This document shows positions 62,888 through 64,000 of a stretch of DNA of 64,000 nt, piece by piece. Source of the stretch: Kribbella antiqua (GTDB lineage: Bacteria > Actinomycetota > Actinomycetes > Propionibacteriales > Kribbellaceae); NCBI RefSeq assembly GCF_004345665.1, contig NZ_SLWR01000001.1, positions 682,001 to 746,000 of the forward strand. Reading direction: 5' to 3'. The notes under the pieces were generated by a model that worked only from the letters and a program-made list of their open reading frames with translations, was not told where the DNA came from and searched no databases. Position 1 is the stretch's first letter. Every line of letters begins with the position of its first letter. A program made the position numbers and the translations under genes.

Positions 62888-64000
62888 CAGCGCACGTCCG
62901 CGAGCAGGTGCGGCGGGTTGTGCAGATACGTGATCGACGGCGACCGGCCGACCGAGTGGCTGACCATCTCCAGCGCATCCTGCAGCGTCGACGCGGACCG
63001 GAAGCCCATCCGCTCGACCGTCTTGCGGTTCGCGCCGACCCAGACGATGTCGCCGCAGTGGTCCAGCGCGTGGGAGATCCAGTACCACATGTAGAACGGG
63101 TGCACGCCGTGGTAGGCGTACGACGTCCGGTACAGGTGGATGTACCACGGGTCCTCGGCGTACTGCTTCTCGAACTTCGCCTCGATCGTGGCCGGATCGG
63201 TCGACTCCGACAGCACCTCTTCGAAGAAGTCGACGTACGACGGGTGGTGCAGCTGGCTGAACTCGTACGGCACCGGGTGGTAGAGGATGACCGCGCCGTC
63301 CTTGCGGACGATGGGGTTCCCCCGGTACGCGTTGAAGTGGTAACCCAGCCCCATGCAGGCGGCCAGGATCGGGTTCATCACCGAGTTCACGTTGTAGGGG
63401 CCGAGGTACGGCACGCCGATGATGCCGACGTCGGACTGGCCCTGCACCTCGACCAGGTGCTGGCGGTGCACGACCTCCAGCGTCTTCTCGTGTACCGGCT
63501 CGATCGCGCCGGCGTTCACTCCGGTCAGCTCGTAGCTCGCCCGGACGTCGGTGAAGATCTTGTGCCGCAGCTTGGCCGGCGCCGCCGCCAGACCGCGCTT
63601 GGTGGCCAGCATCGAGGCCTGGTCCTTGAGCGACCACTCCCACTCGCGCTTCTGCAGGAACTCCAGCGGCCCGCCGAATACGTTGTTGTTCAGCGTCGTC
63701 TCGATCTGGAAGACCTTGACGTGCTGGGTCAGCACCTCGCCCATCCGCCAGGCGGAGTGGTGCATCTTCGACGCCTTGTGGTCCATGAACGACCGCGAGT
63801 GGATCATCGTGTGGCTGTTGTGGTGGTGCTTCAGCGACTTGTACGACGCCAGCCCGATCGACGTCGACTTGTGGCCGCCGTCCATCGCCACCAGGTTCAC
63901 GTTCACGTAGACGAGCAGGTCGGACTCGGCCGCCCGCTTGGAGATCTCCACGTCCTCGCCGTGCCGGGTCTGGCCCAGGTGGGTCAGGTTGTCGCGGTCC
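62887..64000 (-). CDS. LarA (DUF2088) domain protein, N-terminus beyond the window
   Basis: At least 371 residues, open to the right edge. It resembles lactate-racemase LarA/DUF2088 proteins: DLLVYVNVNLVAMDGGHKST with SLKHHHNSHTMIHSRSFMDH after it, the IGVPYLGPYNVNSVMNPILA block, and AVILYHPVPYEFSQLHH. The many His residues could coordinate the nickel-pincer cofactor of LarA, but the substrate may not be lactate. No larBCE genes are visible. Coupling to PlsC hints at a lipid-related role. Family call is moderate. Confidence 0.6.
   Translation of the reverse strand, partial: DRDNLTHLGQTRHGEDVEISKRAAESDLLVYVNVNLVAMDGGHKSTSIGLASYKSLKHHHNSHTMIHSRSFMDHKASKMHHSAWRMGEVLTQHVKVFQIETTLNNNVFGGPLEFLQKREWEWSLKDQASMLATKRGLAAAPAKLRHKIFTDVRASYELTGVNAGAIEPVHEKTLEVVHRQHLVEVQGQSDVGIIGVPYLGPYNVNSVMNPILAACMGLGYHFNAYRGNPIVRKDGAVILYHPVPYEFSQLHHPSYVDFFEEVLSESTDPATIEAKFEKQYAEDPWYIHLYRTSYAYHGVHPFYMWYWISHALDHCGDIVWVGANRKTVERMGFRSASTLQDALEMVSHSVGRSPSITYLHNPPHLLADVR

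Noticed and set aside
1..64000. Frequent CGTAC/GTACG words (for example CAGTACGGC and CAGTACGAC) as a dispersed repeat or uptake signal
   Set aside because: Nearly all lie inside genes and many read as Val-Leu or Ala-Val-Leu with GTA before C. Codon and codon-pair bias is the simpler explanation.

Overview
High-GC actinobacterial chromosome, most likely Propionibacteriales and plausibly Kribbella. The reasons are many GTG starts, four-base ATGA/GTGA gene overlaps, strong G/C third-position bias, actinobacteria-specific families (PdtaR-type ANTAR regulator, TIGR02234 and HGxxPAAW trp-linked membrane proteins, TIGR03085), and a gene order (polA, liv transporter, pdtaR, pyk, gltDB, lgt, trpABC, trpE, hisI, hisF) that matches the conserved order known from Streptomyces and, in part, Mycobacterium. 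Genus is an inference.

Layout. 1-4.6 kb: polA (cut by the left edge), a hotdog thioesterase, a GNAT enzyme, a DUF554 membrane protein and a perfect-stem terminator. 4.6-10.6 kb: a livKHMGF branched-chain amino-acid ABC operon with an attenuator-like hairpin after livK and unusually long permeases. 10.9-13.2 kb: pdtaR, then a compact module in which a short-variable-arm tRNA with anticodon CAA sits between two divergent paralogous HTH/LAGLIDADG-like genes that are rich in TTG codons. This is the most unusual item in the window. 13.2-23.5 kb: pentapeptide-repeat protein, VOC protein, pyk, a membrane metallophosphoesterase, gltD and gltB. 23.8-27.4 kb: three kinase-fold genes and an ACC deaminase. 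36.6-27.4 kb (minus): one long colinear series hisI-trpE-(TIGR02234)-(HGxxPAAW)-trpC-trpB-trpA-sco-mauE/doxX-dsbA-lgt-VIT, joining histidine and tryptophan synthesis to an extracytoplasmic thiol/copper redox group and lipoprotein maturation.

36.6-61 kb is an accessory stretch separating hisI from hisF. It holds a dipeptidase, a GNAT, a PD-(D/E)XK-like gene flanked by two copies of a 145-bp double-hairpin repeat, a HesB-like protein, a heterodimeric ABC exporter, TIGR03085, DedA, MBL and phosphodiesterase genes, a frameshifted secreted GH43/CBM gene, a PBP4-type carboxypeptidase, a GNAT with an upstream truncated copy, an ECF sigma with a membrane partner, an ArsR/MFS pair with tandem operators, a MarR/DHA2 efflux pair, and the ruins of a polysaccharide locus (deleted BY-kinase, headless beta-helix protein). 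61-64 kb returns to core-like genes: a MarR gene coupled to hisF, a PlsC acyltransferase and a LarA-domain protein cut by the right edge.

No CRISPR array, rRNA gene, intact insertion sequence or prophage was seen.
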